Shown here: positions 7,393-16,178 of the stretch, in pieces
Layout of the letters: each line of letters opens with the position of its first letter
Numbering within the stretch: position 1 is the stretch's first letter
From: Pseudoroseicyclus_A sp041714655
GTDB taxonomy: Bacteria; Pseudomonadota; Alphaproteobacteria; Rhodobacterales; Rhodobacteraceae
NCBI RefSeq assembly: GCF_041714655.1
Contig: NZ_CP168219.1
Coordinates: forward strand, 1,302,001 to 1,366,000
Direction: 5' to 3'
Length of the DNA stretch: 64,000 nucleotides
Program-made: the position numbers and the translations under genes
Notes under the pieces: model-generated
Seen by the model: the letters and a program-made list of their open reading frames with translations, nothing else
Database searches by the model: none
Told to the model about the DNA's origin: nothing

Positions 7393-8945
7393 GGCCTCTT
7401 TCCTCCCGTTTCGCTGCGCCCACTCGCGGCCGCGTAGACGACGTTTTCCTCGGTGATCTCGTCGCCGTTGAGCTCGGCCACGAAGCGGCCGGAGCGCATG
7501 ACGAGCACGCGGTCCGACAGGCCGACGAGCTCCTGAAGCTCCGACGAGATCACGACGCAGGCCTTGCCCTGCCGCACGAGCCCGTCGATGAACTGGTAGA
7601 TCTGGCCCTTGTTGCCGATGTCGATGCCGCGGGTCGGCTCGTCGATCACCACCACCGAAGGGTCGGTCATCATCACCTTGGCGAGCAGCAGCTTCTGCTG
7701 GTTGCCGCCGGAAAGCTGGCCCGCCGTCAGGTCGAGCGTGCGGACGCGGATGTCGTATTCCTCCACCGCCTGGCGGAGTGCGCCGGTCTCGCGGCCGCGG
7801 TCGAGCGTCAGGCCGGGGTTGACCGCATCGAGCGCCTGAAGCGTCAGGTTGGGGCCGAGCCGGTGCTCGAGCAGCAGCCCGCGGCCCTTGCGATCCTCCG
7901 TCAGGTAGACGAGCCCGGCGGCCATGAGGCTGCCGACGTCGCGCTGGGTGATCGCGCGGTCCGCAAGCGTGACGCTGGCCGCCTCGGAGGGGCGCAGGCC
8001 CATGAGGCCCTCGAAAAGCTCCGTCCGCCCCGCGCCGATCATGCCGCCGATGCCCAAGACCTCGCCGGGGCGCACCTCGAACGAGGCGGAGACCTTGCCG
8101 TGATCGACGCTCAGCCCCTCGACCTTGAGGAGCGGCGCGGCTGTCGCCGGCCCCCGCTTCGGCGGATAGAGCATGGAAAGCTCGCGCCCGACCATCAGCT
8201 CGGCCATCTCGCGCTGCGATAGCCCCTCGGCCGGCCAGGAGCCGATCATCTGCCCGTCGCGGAGCACGGTGACCCGGTCGGACAGCGCCTCCACCTCTTC
8301 CAGCCGGTGCGAGATGTAGAGAACGGCGACGCCGTTGGCGCGCAGGTCGCGCACGATGTCGAGAAGCGCCGCCACCTCGTCATTGGCGAGAACCGCGGTC
8401 GGCTCGTCGAGGATCACCACCTTGCGGTCCTCAAGAAGGGCGCGGGCGATCTGCACGAGCTGGCGCTGGGCGAGCGGCAGGTCGGCGACCCGGTCGCGGG
8501 GCCGCGCCGTGGCGCGGATGCGGGCCAGCACCTCGCGCGCCCGGCGGTTCATCTCGCGGTCGTCGACGAAGGGGCCTCGGCTCAGCTCGCGGCCGAGGAA
8601 GAGGTTCTCGGCGACGGTAAGGTCGGGGGCGAGGAGGATCTCCTGATGCACCAGCACCACGCCCGCCGCCTCGGCACTGACGGCATCGGTGTACTCGGCC
8701 GGGGCGCCCGCCATGGCGATATGGCCCTCGGTCGGTGCCACATGGCCGGAGAGGAGCCGCATCAGCGTCGACTTGCCGGCGCCGTTCTCGCCGATGATGG
8801 CGTGGACCTCGCCGGCGCGGATGTCGAGCGTGATACCGGACAGCACCGTGATCGGCCCGTAGGCCTTGCTGAGGCCGATGGCCTGCAGCGTCGGGGCGCC
8901 GTCGCCGGGCCTGGCGGCGGCCGGGTGCGGGGCGGCGACGTTCAT
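7389..8945 (-). CDS. Sugar ABC transporter ATP-binding protein (RbsA-like, two ATPase domains)
   Basis: A 518-aa protein with two tandem ABC domains, as in RbsA/MglA/XylG. Domain 1 has Walker A GENGAGKSTLM, a degenerate signature LPLAQRQLVQIARAL and Walker B VVILDEPTAVL. Domain 2 has a degenerate Walker A (IGGMIGAGRTELF), signature LSGGNQQKLLLAKVM and Walker B VVVIDEPTRGIDI. The degenerate first motif in the second domain is normal for the family. It powers uptake through the RbsC-like permease. The start overlaps the stop of the GntR regulator gene, so regulator and transporter appear to be one transcription unit. Confidence 0.95.
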   Translation of the reverse strand: MNVAAPHPAAARPGDGAPTLQAIGLSKAYGPITVLSGITLDIRAGEVHAIIGENGAGKSTLMRLLSGHVAPTEGHIAMAGAPAEYTDAVSAEAAGVVLVHQEILLAPDLTVAENLFLGRELSRGPFVDDREMNRRAREVLARIRATARPRDRVADLPLAQRQLVQIARALLEDRKVVILDEPTAVLANDEVAALLDIVRDLRANGVAVLYISHRLEEVEALSDRVTVLRDGQMIGSWPAEGLSQREMAELMVGRELSMLYPPKRGPATAAPLLKVEGLSVDHGKVSASFEVRPGEVLGIGGMIGAGRTELFEGLMGLRPSEAASVTLADRAITQRDVGSLMAAGLVYLTEDRKGRGLLLEHRLGPNLTLQALDAVNPGLTLDRGRETGALRQAVEEYDIRVRTLDLTAGQLSGGNQQKLLLAKVMMTDPSVVVIDEPTRGIDIGNKGQIYQFIDGLVRQGKACVVISSELQELVGLSDRVLVMRSGRFVAELNGDEITEENVVYAAASGRSETGGKRP

Positions 8946-9628
8946 TCGAAGGCAGCCAGCAGGCGGGCGCGCGAGCGCTCGATGTGAAGGGCCATCGCCC
9001 GATGCGCGGCCTCGGGGTCGCCGGCGCGGAAGGCGGCGAGCAGGTTCTCGTGCTCCTCCAGCGCCTCCTGCGTGACGCGGCTGTGGAACATCAGGCGGAA
9101 GATATGCAGGTGCACATGCCGGTCGGTCAGCGCGTGGCGGATGACCTCGTTGTCGGCGATGCGCAGGATCTCGTCGTGGAAATGCGCGTCGACCCGGGCG
9201 AAGCGCGAATAGCGGCTGTTGCGGTCGACGGGCTGCTCGCCGCTGCCCATCTCCTCCGCCGCCGCCTCCAGCGCCGCCATGGCCTCGGGCGTCATGTTGC
9301 GGCAGGCGAGGCGGGCGGCCTCCGGCTCGAGGAGCAGGCGGAAGGTATAGAGGTCGTCGAATTCCTTGCGGGTGAGCTGCGGTGCCGCTGAATAGCCGAT
9401 GAGATGCGCCTTGCGCACGAGCCCCTCGCGCTCCAGCCGGCTCAGAACCTCGCGGACGGGGGTCTGCGAGACGCCGAGTTCCCGCGCCAGGGCGTCGATC
9501 GGGATGCGGGAGCCGGGGGCGATCTCCAGCGACATAAGCCGTTCGTAAACGCTGTCATAGACGTCATCCGCGATGCTCGACCGGCGGATTTGTCCTGACT
9601 TTGCAGTACGTTCGGCAACCGGCGCCAT
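8942..9628 (-). CDS. GntR-family regulator with FCD ligand-binding domain
   Basis: A 228-aa regulator. The N-terminal winged helix reads DDVYDSVYERLMSLEIAPGS, IPIDALARELGVSQTPVREV and LSRLEREGLVRK. The C-terminal FCD domain has LYTFRLLLEPEAARLA, RVDAHFHDEIL, NEVIRHALTDRHVHLHIFR and EEHENLLAAFRAGD, retaining Asp/His residues that usually bind a metal next to a carboxylate ligand. It is the first gene of the minus-strand transporter operon and diverges from the dehydrogenase operon across 99 bp holding a palindrome. A likely job is control of both arms in response to a pathway metabolite. Start 9628 follows a GGGAGGGGAACAGG ribosome-binding region. Confidence 0.92.
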   Translation of the reverse strand: MAPVAERTAKSGQIRRSSIADDVYDSVYERLMSLEIAPGSRIPIDALARELGVSQTPVREVLSRLEREGLVRKAHLIGYSAAPQLTRKEFDDLYTFRLLLEPEAARLACRNMTPEAMAALEAAAEEMGSGEQPVDRNSRYSRFARVDAHFHDEILRIADNEVIRHALTDRHVHLHIFRLMFHSRVTQEALEEHENLLAAFRAGDPEAAHRAMALHIERSRARLLAAFE

Positions 9629-9681
9629 CCTGTTCCCCTCCCACGATGAACGACTTGACAGGCCCCGATTCCCACCACATA

Positions 9682-9721
9682 GGATATCCAATGTCAAATC
9701 ATTTATCATATACGATATGAT
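9682..9721. promoter_or_regulatory. Candidate GntR operator and divergent promoter elements
   Basis: Between the GntR gene and the Ldh-family gene lies an AT-rich stretch with two palindromes: GGATATCC (9682-9689) and the inverted repeat ATCATA-tacga-TATGAT (9705-9721). A TTGACA on the minus strand (9697-9692) is a good -35 for the regulator/transporter operon, though no strong -10 follows it. On the plus strand TATGAT (9716-9721) is a good -10 placed only 6 bp before the ATG at 9728. Confidence 0.5.
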
Positions 9722-9727
9722 CTGCAG

Positions 9728-10732
9728 ATGCTGATCGAGGCGGAAGACCTGCGTGGCATGATGCTGATGACGCTCCGGAAACGCGGCGCGCCCGAGGCGC
9801 ATGCCGCGCTTCAGGCCGAGGTGCTGATGGAGGCGGAGCTGCGGGCGCTGCCCTCGCATGGCGCCCAGCGCCTGCCGCGGCTCGTCTCGCGCATCGACCG
9901 CGGTCTCGCCGATCCGGCGGCCTCGGGCGCGCATGTCTGGGCGCGGGGCGGCTTTCTCGCCATCGACGGCCAGCGCGGGCTCGGCCCCGTCGTCATCGAG
10001 GCCGCCACCGCGGCGTTGGGCGAGGCGGCGCGGCGCCACGGCATCGCCCTCGCCGCGATCCGCAACGCCAATCACATCGGCATGCTCTCCTTCTACGCCG
10101 AGCGGGCGGCGGGGCAGGGCCTCATCGCCATCGTCCTCAGCACCAGCGAGGCTCTCGTGCATCCCTTCGGCGGGACGGAGGCGATGCTCGGCACCAACCC
10201 GGTCGCCATCGGCATCCCGACGGAGGCGGGGCCCTTCGTCGTCGATCTCGCCACCAGCGCGGTGTCGATGGGCAAGATCCACCATCATGCGCTGACGGTG
10301 CAGGCCATTCCCGACGGCTGGGCCGTCGATGCCGAGGGGAACCCCACCACCGATGCCGAGGCCGCCAAGGCCGGCGCCATCGCGCCCTTCGGCGGCGCCA
10401 AGGGCTACGGGCTGGGGCTCGCCTTCGAACTTCTGGTCGCCGCACTTGCGGGCTCGGCCTTCGCGCCCGAGGTGCGGGGCACGCTCGACGACCTCCACCC
10501 CGCCAACAAGGGCGATGTGGTGATCCTCATCGACCCCGGCGCGCGGGACGGCGAGGCTGGCGCGCTCGCGGGCTATCTGGAGCGCCTCCGCCAGTCGCGG
10601 CCCGCCGAGCCCGGCCAGCCCGTCCGGGTGCCGGGCGACGGCGCCCGGGCCCGGCGGCAGGCGGCGCTGCAGCGAGGGATCGAGCTGCCGGACGCGCTTT
10701 ACGACACATTGCTCCGCCTCGCGGCGGCCTGA
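9728..10732 (+). CDS. Ldh-family (malate/L-lactate-type) NAD(P)-dependent dehydrogenase
   Basis: A 334-aa member of the type-2 malate/L-lactate dehydrogenase family (YlbC/ComC/YiaK-like), which reduce 2-keto acids or oxidise 2-hydroxy acids and some imino acids. Family signatures include ELRALPSHGAQRLPRLV, a core containing IRNANHIGMLSFYAERAA, MLGTNPVAIGIPT, VVDLATSAVSMGKI, and a late IAPFGGAKGYGLGLAFELL. The His in NANHIG is the catalytic region. No Shine-Dalgarno sequence is seen before ATG 9728, and a -10-like TATGAT ends 6 bp upstream, so the mRNA may be leaderless. It is the first gene of the plus arm and its substrate is unknown. Confidence 0.9.
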   Translation: MLIEAEDLRGMMLMTLRKRGAPEAHAALQAEVLMEAELRALPSHGAQRLPRLVSRIDRGLADPAASGAHVWARGGFLAIDGQRGLGPVVIEAATAALGEAARRHGIALAAIRNANHIGMLSFYAERAAGQGLIAIVLSTSEALVHPFGGTEAMLGTNPVAIGIPTEAGPFVVDLATSAVSMGKIHHHALTVQAIPDGWAVDAEGNPTTDAEAAKAGAIAPFGGAKGYGLGLAFELLVAALAGSAFAPEVRGTLDDLHPANKGDVVILIDPGARDGEAGALAGYLERLRQSRPAEPGQPVRVPGDGARARRQAALQRGIELPDALYDTLLRLAAA

Positions 10733-10762
10733 ACACGACAAAAGACCAGGGAAGGACGGGAC

Positions 10763-11962
10763 ATGACGCTATTCGGAGCGATCCGCGCACCGCGGGAACT
10801 CATCTTCGGGGCGGGGCAGCGCGCCTCGCTCAGCGCCATGGCCGCGAAGCTCGGGCGCCGCGCGCTGGTCGTCACCGACGCCCGCCTCGCCGCGGACGCG
10901 ACCTTCCTCGAGATGATGGCGGGCATCGAGGCGGCCGGCGTCGCGATCCGCGTCGATGGCGAGACCCTGCCCGACGTGCCCGTCGGCTCCGCCATCGCCT
11001 CCGCCGAGGCGGCGCGCGACTTCGCGCCCGACCTCGTCATCGGCATCGGCGGCGGCTCCTGCCTCGACATGGCGAAGACTGTCGCGACCCTTCTGACCCA
11101 CGGCGGTCGGCCGCAGGATTACTATGGCGAACACGCCGTGCCCGGGCCGATCCTGCCGCTCATCGCCGTGCCGACCACCGCCGGCACCGGATCGGAGGTG
11201 ACGCCCGTCGCCGTGCTCTCCGATGACGAGCGGAGCCTCAAGGTCGGCATCTCCAGCCCCTGGCTCCTGCCCAGCGTGTCGATCTGCGACCCCGACCTGA
11301 CGCTGACCTGCCCGAAGGGGCTGACGGCCATCGCCGGCGCCGATGCGCTGACCCATGCCATCGAGGCCTTCACCGCCATCCGCCGTGAGCCCGAGCCGGG
11401 CATCGCCCTCCGCCGGGTCTTCGTCGGCAAGAACCCCGTCTCCGACGGGCTGGCGCTCATGGCCGTGCGCTCACTCTGGCGGGGGCTGGAGGCGGCCTGC
11501 ACGGATGGCGCCAATGCCGGGGCCCGCGCCGATGTGATGATGGGCGCGACGCTGGCCGGGCTCGCCTTCGGCACCGCCGGCACCGCCGCCGCCCATGCGA
11601 TCCAGTATCCCGTCGGCGCGCTCACGGGCACCGCCCACGGCGCCGGCGTCGCCTGCCTCATGCCCTATGTGATGGCCTGGAACGCCCCGAAGATCGGGCC
11701 GGAGCTGGACGAGCTCGCCGCGGCCATGGGCCTTGGCTCCGGCGCCGAGGTGGTGCCGGCCGTGGCGGCGCTCTTCGAGCGCATCGGCATCCCGCCGACG
11801 CTCGCGGCGCTCGGCCTCGCCGAGGAAAAGCTCGACTGGGTGGCCGAGCAATCCTGCGGCATCGCCCGCCTGATCCAGAACAACCCCCGGCCGCTGCCGC
11901 CGGAAGACATGCGCCGCCTCGTCGGCGCGGCCTTCACCGGCGACCGCGCCGCCCTGACCTGA
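10763..11962 (+). CDS. Iron-dependent (type III) alcohol dehydrogenase
   Basis: A 399-aa iron-containing alcohol dehydrogenase. The NAD-binding motif IGIGGGSCLDMAKTVA is near residue 95, followed by LIAVPTTAGTGSEVTPVAVL. Metal ligands are visible as Asp in the AGADALTHAIEAFTA block with its His, and later His residues in AAAHAIQYPVGALTGTAHG. The protein would interconvert an alcohol and an aldehyde or ketone. The aldehyde dehydrogenase gene follows 25 bp downstream, suggesting alcohol to aldehyde to acid oxidation of the compound imported by the divergent transporter. The start is set by the ATG after a GGAAGGACGGGAC ribosome-binding region. Confidence 0.93.
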   Translation: MTLFGAIRAPRELIFGAGQRASLSAMAAKLGRRALVVTDARLAADATFLEMMAGIEAAGVAIRVDGETLPDVPVGSAIASAEAARDFAPDLVIGIGGGSCLDMAKTVATLLTHGGRPQDYYGEHAVPGPILPLIAVPTTAGTGSEVTPVAVLSDDERSLKVGISSPWLLPSVSICDPDLTLTCPKGLTAIAGADALTHAIEAFTAIRREPEPGIALRRVFVGKNPVSDGLALMAVRSLWRGLEAACTDGANAGARADVMMGATLAGLAFGTAGTAAAHAIQYPVGALTGTAHGAGVACLMPYVMAWNAPKIGPELDELAAAMGLGSGAEVVPAVAALFERIGIPPTLAALGLAEEKLDWVAEQSCGIARLIQNNPRPLPPEDMRRLVGAAFTGDRAALT

Positions 11963-11987
11963 CCCGCCTGACCCGAAGGAGACCCCC

Positions 11988-13451
11988 ATGGAACTCGGAC
12001 CGATGTTCAAAGGTTATGCCGACCCCAGCCGCCATGCGAACGCGCTCTATATCGGCGGCCGGTGGGAGGAGGGCGGCGGCATCCCCGTCCGCGATCCCTC
12101 CACCGGCGGGATCCTCGGCGAGGTGCCGGATGCGGGGGTGCCGGAGGCGAAGCGCGCCGTCGAGGCCGCCGCTGCCGCCGCCGACGGCTGGCGCCGCACC
12201 CCGGCACGCCAGCGCTCGGAGATCCTCCGCCGCTGGTTCGAGCTGATGACCGCCCATGCCGAGGAGCTGGCGCTGCTCATCTCGCTCGAGAACGGCAAGG
12301 CCCTGCCGGATGCCCGCGGCGAGGTCGCCTATGCGGCGGAGTTCTTCCGCTGGTATGCCGAAGAGGCGACGCGCGTGCCCGGCGAGTTCCGCATGAGCCC
12401 CTCGGGCGCCCACAACATCCTTGTCGATCACGAGCCCATCGGCATCGCGGTGCTCATCACGCCCTGGAACTTCCCCGCCGCCATGGCGACGCGGAAGATC
12501 GGCCCGGCGCTGGCGGCCGGCTGCACGGTGATCCTCAAGCCCGCCTCCGAGACGCCGCTGACGGCCTATGCCATGGCCCGGCTCGGCGCCGAGGCCGGCG
12601 TGCCGGACGGCGTCGTCAACGTGCTCACCACCTCCGATCCCGGCGGGGTGACGGCGGCGATGCTGGCCGATCCGCGGGTGCGCAAGCTCTCCTTCACCGG
12701 CTCCACCGGCGTCGGGCGGGTGTTGCTGGCCGAGGCGGCCAAGAGCGTCGTGAGCTGCTCGATGGAGCTCGGCGGCAACGCGCCCTTCCTCGTCTTCGAC
12801 GATGCCGATCTCGAGGCGGCGCTCGACGGGGCGATGCTCGCCAAGATGCGCAATGCCGGCGAGGCCTGCACGGCCGCCAACCGCTTCTACGTCCAGTCGG
12901 GCATTCACGACGCCTTCGTCGAGGGGCTCACCCGGCGCATGGCCGCGCTCAAGGTCGGCCCCGGCTATGGCGAGGGCGTGCAATGCGGCCCGATGATCAC
13001 CGAGAAGGCGGTCGACAAGATCGAGAGGCTGGTGAGCGACGCGAAGGAGCGCGGCGCCCGCGCCACGACCGGCGGCGCCCGGATCGAGGGCGAGGGCTAC
13101 TACTACCCACCGACGGTGCTGGAGAACGTCTCCCCCGATGCCCCCATCGCGCGGGAGGAGATCTTCGGCCCCGTTGCCCCGGTCTACCGCTTCGAGACGG
13201 AGGACGAGGCCATTGCCATGGCCAATGACACCGAATTCGGGCTCGCCGCCTATGTCTATTCGCAGGATCTGAAGCGCGCGATCCGCGTCGGGCGCGGCAT
13301 CGAAAGCGGCATGATCGGCATCAACCGCGGCCTCATGTCCGACCCGGCGGCGCCCTTCGGCGGTACCAAGCAGAGCGGGCTCGGCCGCGAGGGCGGCGTG
13401 CACGGCATTCTGGAGTTCATGGAGGCCAAGTACTACGCTGCCGAGTTCTGA
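11988..13451 (+). CDS. NAD(P)-dependent aldehyde dehydrogenase (GabD-like)
   Basis: A 487-aa aldehyde dehydrogenase most like succinate-semialdehyde dehydrogenases. Catalytic Glu260 (MELGGNAP) and Cys294 (GEACTAAN) have the standard 34-residue spacing. Other hallmarks are ITPWNFPAAMATRKIGPALA, LSFTGSTGVGRVLL, REEIFGPVAPVYRF and PFGGTKQSGLGREGG. It oxidises an aldehyde to a carboxylate in the cytoplasm, probably the product of the adjacent alcohol dehydrogenase. GGAG in cgaaggagaccccc precedes the ATG. The exact substrate is not determined by sequence. Confidence 0.93.
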   Translation: MELGPMFKGYADPSRHANALYIGGRWEEGGGIPVRDPSTGGILGEVPDAGVPEAKRAVEAAAAAADGWRRTPARQRSEILRRWFELMTAHAEELALLISLENGKALPDARGEVAYAAEFFRWYAEEATRVPGEFRMSPSGAHNILVDHEPIGIAVLITPWNFPAAMATRKIGPALAAGCTVILKPASETPLTAYAMARLGAEAGVPDGVVNVLTTSDPGGVTAAMLADPRVRKLSFTGSTGVGRVLLAEAAKSVVSCSMELGGNAPFLVFDDADLEAALDGAMLAKMRNAGEACTAANRFYVQSGIHDAFVEGLTRRMAALKVGPGYGEGVQCGPMITEKAVDKIERLVSDAKERGARATTGGARIEGEGYYYPPTVLENVSPDAPIAREEIFGPVAPVYRFETEDEAIAMANDTEFGLAAYVYSQDLKRAIRVGRGIESGMIGINRGLMSDPAAPFGGTKQSGLGREGGVHGILEFMEAKYYAAEF

Positions 13452-13486
13452 GGGCAGGGCAGGGCAGGGCGGCGCGGGAGGCTGGC

Positions 13487-14320
13487 ATGGCGGATCTCTA
13501 CCGGAACCGGGATTTCATCCCCGACTTCGACGAGATCATGGCGGAAACGGAGGCGCGCAGCCGCGAGGTCGCGGCGCGCGCCGATGTCCGGCCGGGCTTG
13601 CCCTACGGGGACACTCCCCGCCAGAGCTTCGACCTCGTCCTGCCGCCCCGGGTAGCGCCGGGCGCGCCGCTGCATGTCTTCATCCACGGCGGCTACTGGC
13701 GCGCGGGCTCGAAGGAGGCACATACGCTCGTGGCCCAGCCGGTGCTCGAGGCGGGCGGGATCTGCGCGCTCGTCACCTATGACCTGATGCCGGGCACGCG
13801 GCTCGGGGCCATCGTCGGGCAGGTCCGCGCGGCGGTGCGGGCGGCCGCGGCCGAGGCGGCCGGGCTCGGCGCCGATCCGGGGCGGCTCACCGTGAGCGGC
13901 CATTCGGCCGGGGCGCATCTGGCGTCTCTCCTCGCCGCAGAGGCGCCCGGGGATGCGGGGCCACCGGACGTGCCGCCGCTCGCCGGGCTCCTCCTCGTCA
14001 GCGGCATCTACGACCTCGCCGGCATTCCGGACAGCTTCCTGAAGGACGAGGCGAAGATGACCCATGAGGAGGCGGCCGACTGGTCGCCACTCTCCGCCCG
14101 GCCGCTGCCCGCCGGCCGGCGCATCTTCACCTGCGGCGAGGCGGAAACGGCGCCGTTCCACGTTCAGGCCGCCGCGATGGACGAGCTCTACGAGCGCGCC
14201 GGAATGCGCTCGGCGCTGCGGGTGGAGCCGGGCTGCAACCACCTGACGGTGGTCTTCGACCTCGCCGACACAAGCCGGCTCCTCGGCCAGGCGCTCGCCG
14301 ATCTGGTGGCGGGGAGTTAG
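13487..14320 (+). CDS. Alpha/beta hydrolase, kynurenine-formamidase-like
   Basis: A 277-aa alpha/beta hydrolase. HVFIHGGYWRAGSKEAH carries the HGGYW oxyanion motif of arylformamidases. The nucleophile is in SGHSAGAHLASLLA, and the catalytic His is probably in GCNHLTVVFDLAD. Arylformamidases hydrolyse N-formylkynurenine, but no other tryptophan-catabolic gene is nearby, so an ester or amide step of the divergent locus is more likely. The ATG at 13487 follows a GGGAGG site; just before it is a run of GGGCA repeats (about 13452-13472). The TAG stop shares TTAG with the convergent ABC ATPase gene. Confidence 0.82.
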   Translation: MADLYRNRDFIPDFDEIMAETEARSREVAARADVRPGLPYGDTPRQSFDLVLPPRVAPGAPLHVFIHGGYWRAGSKEAHTLVAQPVLEAGGICALVTYDLMPGTRLGAIVGQVRAAVRAAAAEAAGLGADPGRLTVSGHSAGAHLASLLAAEAPGDAGPPDVPPLAGLLLVSGIYDLAGIPDSFLKDEAKMTHEEAADWSPLSARPLPAGRRIFTCGEAETAPFHVQAAAMDELYERAGMRSALRVEPGCNHLTVVFDLADTSRLLGQALADLVAGS

Positions 14321-15129
14321 CTCCCCCAGCCCGCGCCGCCACTCCGGTGCCGCCCGATGGGCAGCATCAGCGGCGTGCCCGCGACCGGGTCGCGGATGAT
14401 CCGGGCGGAGAGGCCGAAGACATGCGCCACCATCTCTTCCGTCAGCACCGCCGCGGGCGGGCCGGCGGAATGGAGCCGGCCGGCGGCGAGGGCGACGAGG
14501 TGATGGGCATAGCGGGCCGCGAGGTTGAGGTCATGCAGCACCATGACGACGGTCGTCCCCCGCGCGGCATTGAGGTCGACGAGCAGGTCCAGCACCTCCA
14601 CCTGATGCGCCACGTCGAGGAAGGTCGTCGGCTCGTCGAGGAGCAGCACATCCGTCTCCTGCGCCAGCGCCATGGCGATCCAGACCCGCTGCCGCTGCCC
14701 GCCGGACAGCTCGTCGACGGCGCGCTCGGCGAGATCGACCGTCTGCGTCGCCTCCATCGCCGCCGCCACCGCCGCGTCATCCTCGCGGCTCCAGCGCTGG
14801 AAGGGACCGTGATGCGGGTGCCGCCCGCGGCCGATCAGATCGGCGACGGTGATCCCCTCCGGCGCCAGCGGCGCCTGGGGTAGGAGCCCGAGCTGCCGCG
14901 CCAGCGCCCGCGCCGGCATCCGGTGGACCTCCTTGCCATCGAGCAGCACCCGGCCCGCCCGCGGCGGCAGAAGCCGCGACATGGCGCGAAGCAGCGTCGA
15001 CTTTCCGCAGGCATTGGCGCCGACGATGGCGGTGATCCTGCCCGGCGGCACTGTGAGGTCGATGCCATGCAGCACGGCGCGCGAACCGTAGCCGGCGGCA
15101 AGATCTTCGGTGACGAGGCTCTGGGTCAT
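14317..15129 (-). CDS. Iron-siderophore ABC transporter ATP-binding protein (FecE/FepC-like)
   Basis: A 270-aa ATPase with Walker A GANACGKSTLLRAM, Q-loop LGLLPQAPLAPEG, signature LSGGQRQRVWIAMALAQ, Walker B DVLLLDEPTTFLD and switch His in MVLHDLNLAARY. DEPTTFLD followed by AHQVEVLDLL is typical of the FecE/FepC/BtuD group. It drives the two FecCD-type permeases upstream and is the last gene of the four-gene operon. Its start overlaps the preceding permease stop (ATGA), so the longer upstream in-frame extension is rejected. Confidence 0.94.
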   Translation of the reverse strand: MTQSLVTEDLAAGYGSRAVLHGIDLTVPPGRITAIVGANACGKSTLLRAMSRLLPPRAGRVLLDGKEVHRMPARALARQLGLLPQAPLAPEGITVADLIGRGRHPHHGPFQRWSREDDAAVAAAMEATQTVDLAERAVDELSGGQRQRVWIAMALAQETDVLLLDEPTTFLDVAHQVEVLDLLVDLNAARGTTVVMVLHDLNLAARYAHHLVALAAGRLHSAGPPAAVLTEEMVAHVFGLSARIIRDPVAGTPLMLPIGRHRSGGAGWGS

Positions 15130-16178
15130 GAGGCGGCTCCCACCCGGTTGCTCCGGGCGATGAGATAGACGAGCCAGGGCGCCCCCAGCGCCCCGGTGAC
15201 GATGCCGACGGGAAAGCGCATGGGCAGGGCGAACTGGCCGATCCAGTCGGCGCCGAGCACCAGCACCGCCCCGCCGAGCGCGGCGGGCAGCAGGAGTGAG
15301 CGCCCCGGCCCGATCAGGCGCGAGACGATGGGCCCCGACAGGAACGCCACGAAGGCGATGGGCCCGGCGGCGGCGGTGGCGAAGGCGACGAGCCCCACGG
15401 CGGCGAGGAGCACCGTGATCCGCAGCCACCCGACGCGGATGCCGAGCGCGGCGGCCGTGTCATCGCCGAGCCGCAGCGCCTCCAGATCCCGCGCGCGGAG
15501 GAGGAGCACGCCGCCGCAGACAGCGAGCGCCAGCGCGAGCGGCACCGCCTCCGCGAGCGTCGCGCCGTTGACCGAGCCGGCCATCCAGCGGATCGCCTCG
15601 TTCTGGCTCCAGGTGCTGGCTTTCAGGAGGCTGTAGGAGATGACGCTCTGCATCATCGCCGCCATGCCGATGCCGATGAGGATGAGCCGCGCGCCGGCCA
15701 CGCCGCCGCCCCGCCAGGCGAGCGCATAGATGCCGAGCGCCACCCCGAGCCCCCCGGCGATGGCGACGGGGGCGACGGCGCTGCCGGATAGACCGAAGAA
15801 GACGATCCCCGCGACGGCCGCGCCGCTCGCGCCGAAGGAGATGCCGATGATGTCGGGCGAGGCGAGCGGGTTGCGCAGCATGGTCTGGAAGGCCGCCCCG
15901 GCCAGGCCGAAGCTGAGCCCGGTGAGCAGAGACATGAGCGCCCGGGGCGCGCGGAGCGTGCCGATCGTGAAGCCGGCGCCGGGCACATCCCGCCCGAGGA
16001 GCACGCGGGCGACATCGCCGGGCGGCGTGACGCTCTGGCCGACCATCAGCGTCAGCGCGACGAGCGCCAGAACCACGGCGGCGAGCGCGGCAAGCTGCCC
16101 CGCGCGCCGGCGGCCACGCTGCCGCCGGGCAGCGGCGAGCGTGTCGGTCAGGGTTCCGGTGATGGGCGGCCGGCTCAC
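15126..16178 (-). CDS. Iron-siderophore ABC transporter permease (FecCD family), second subunit
   Basis: A 350-aa polytopic membrane protein of the BtuC/FecCD/FhuB family. Diagnostic segments are LRAPRALMSLLTGLSFGLAG, MLRNPLASPDIIGISFGASG, VLLLRARDLEALRLGDDTAA and GPIAFVAFLSGPIVSRLIGP, with MRFPVGIVTGALGAPWLVYL near the C-terminus. It pairs with the permease encoded just upstream (4-bp overlap) to form a heterodimeric channel. A basic, Arg-rich N-terminus of about 25 residues lies before the first helix. Confidence 0.94.
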   Translation of the reverse strand: MSRPPITGTLTDTLAAARRQRGRRRAGQLAALAAVVLALVALTLMVGQSVTPPGDVARVLLGRDVPGAGFTIGTLRAPRALMSLLTGLSFGLAGAAFQTMLRNPLASPDIIGISFGASGAAVAGIVFFGLSGSAVAPVAIAGGLGVALGIYALAWRGGGVAGARLILIGIGMAAMMQSVISYSLLKASTWSQNEAIRWMAGSVNGATLAEAVPLALALAVCGGVLLLRARDLEALRLGDDTAAALGIRVGWLRITVLLAAVGLVAFATAAAGPIAFVAFLSGPIVSRLIGPGRSLLLPAALGGAVLVLGADWIGQFALPMRFPVGIVTGALGAPWLVYLIARSNRVGAAS

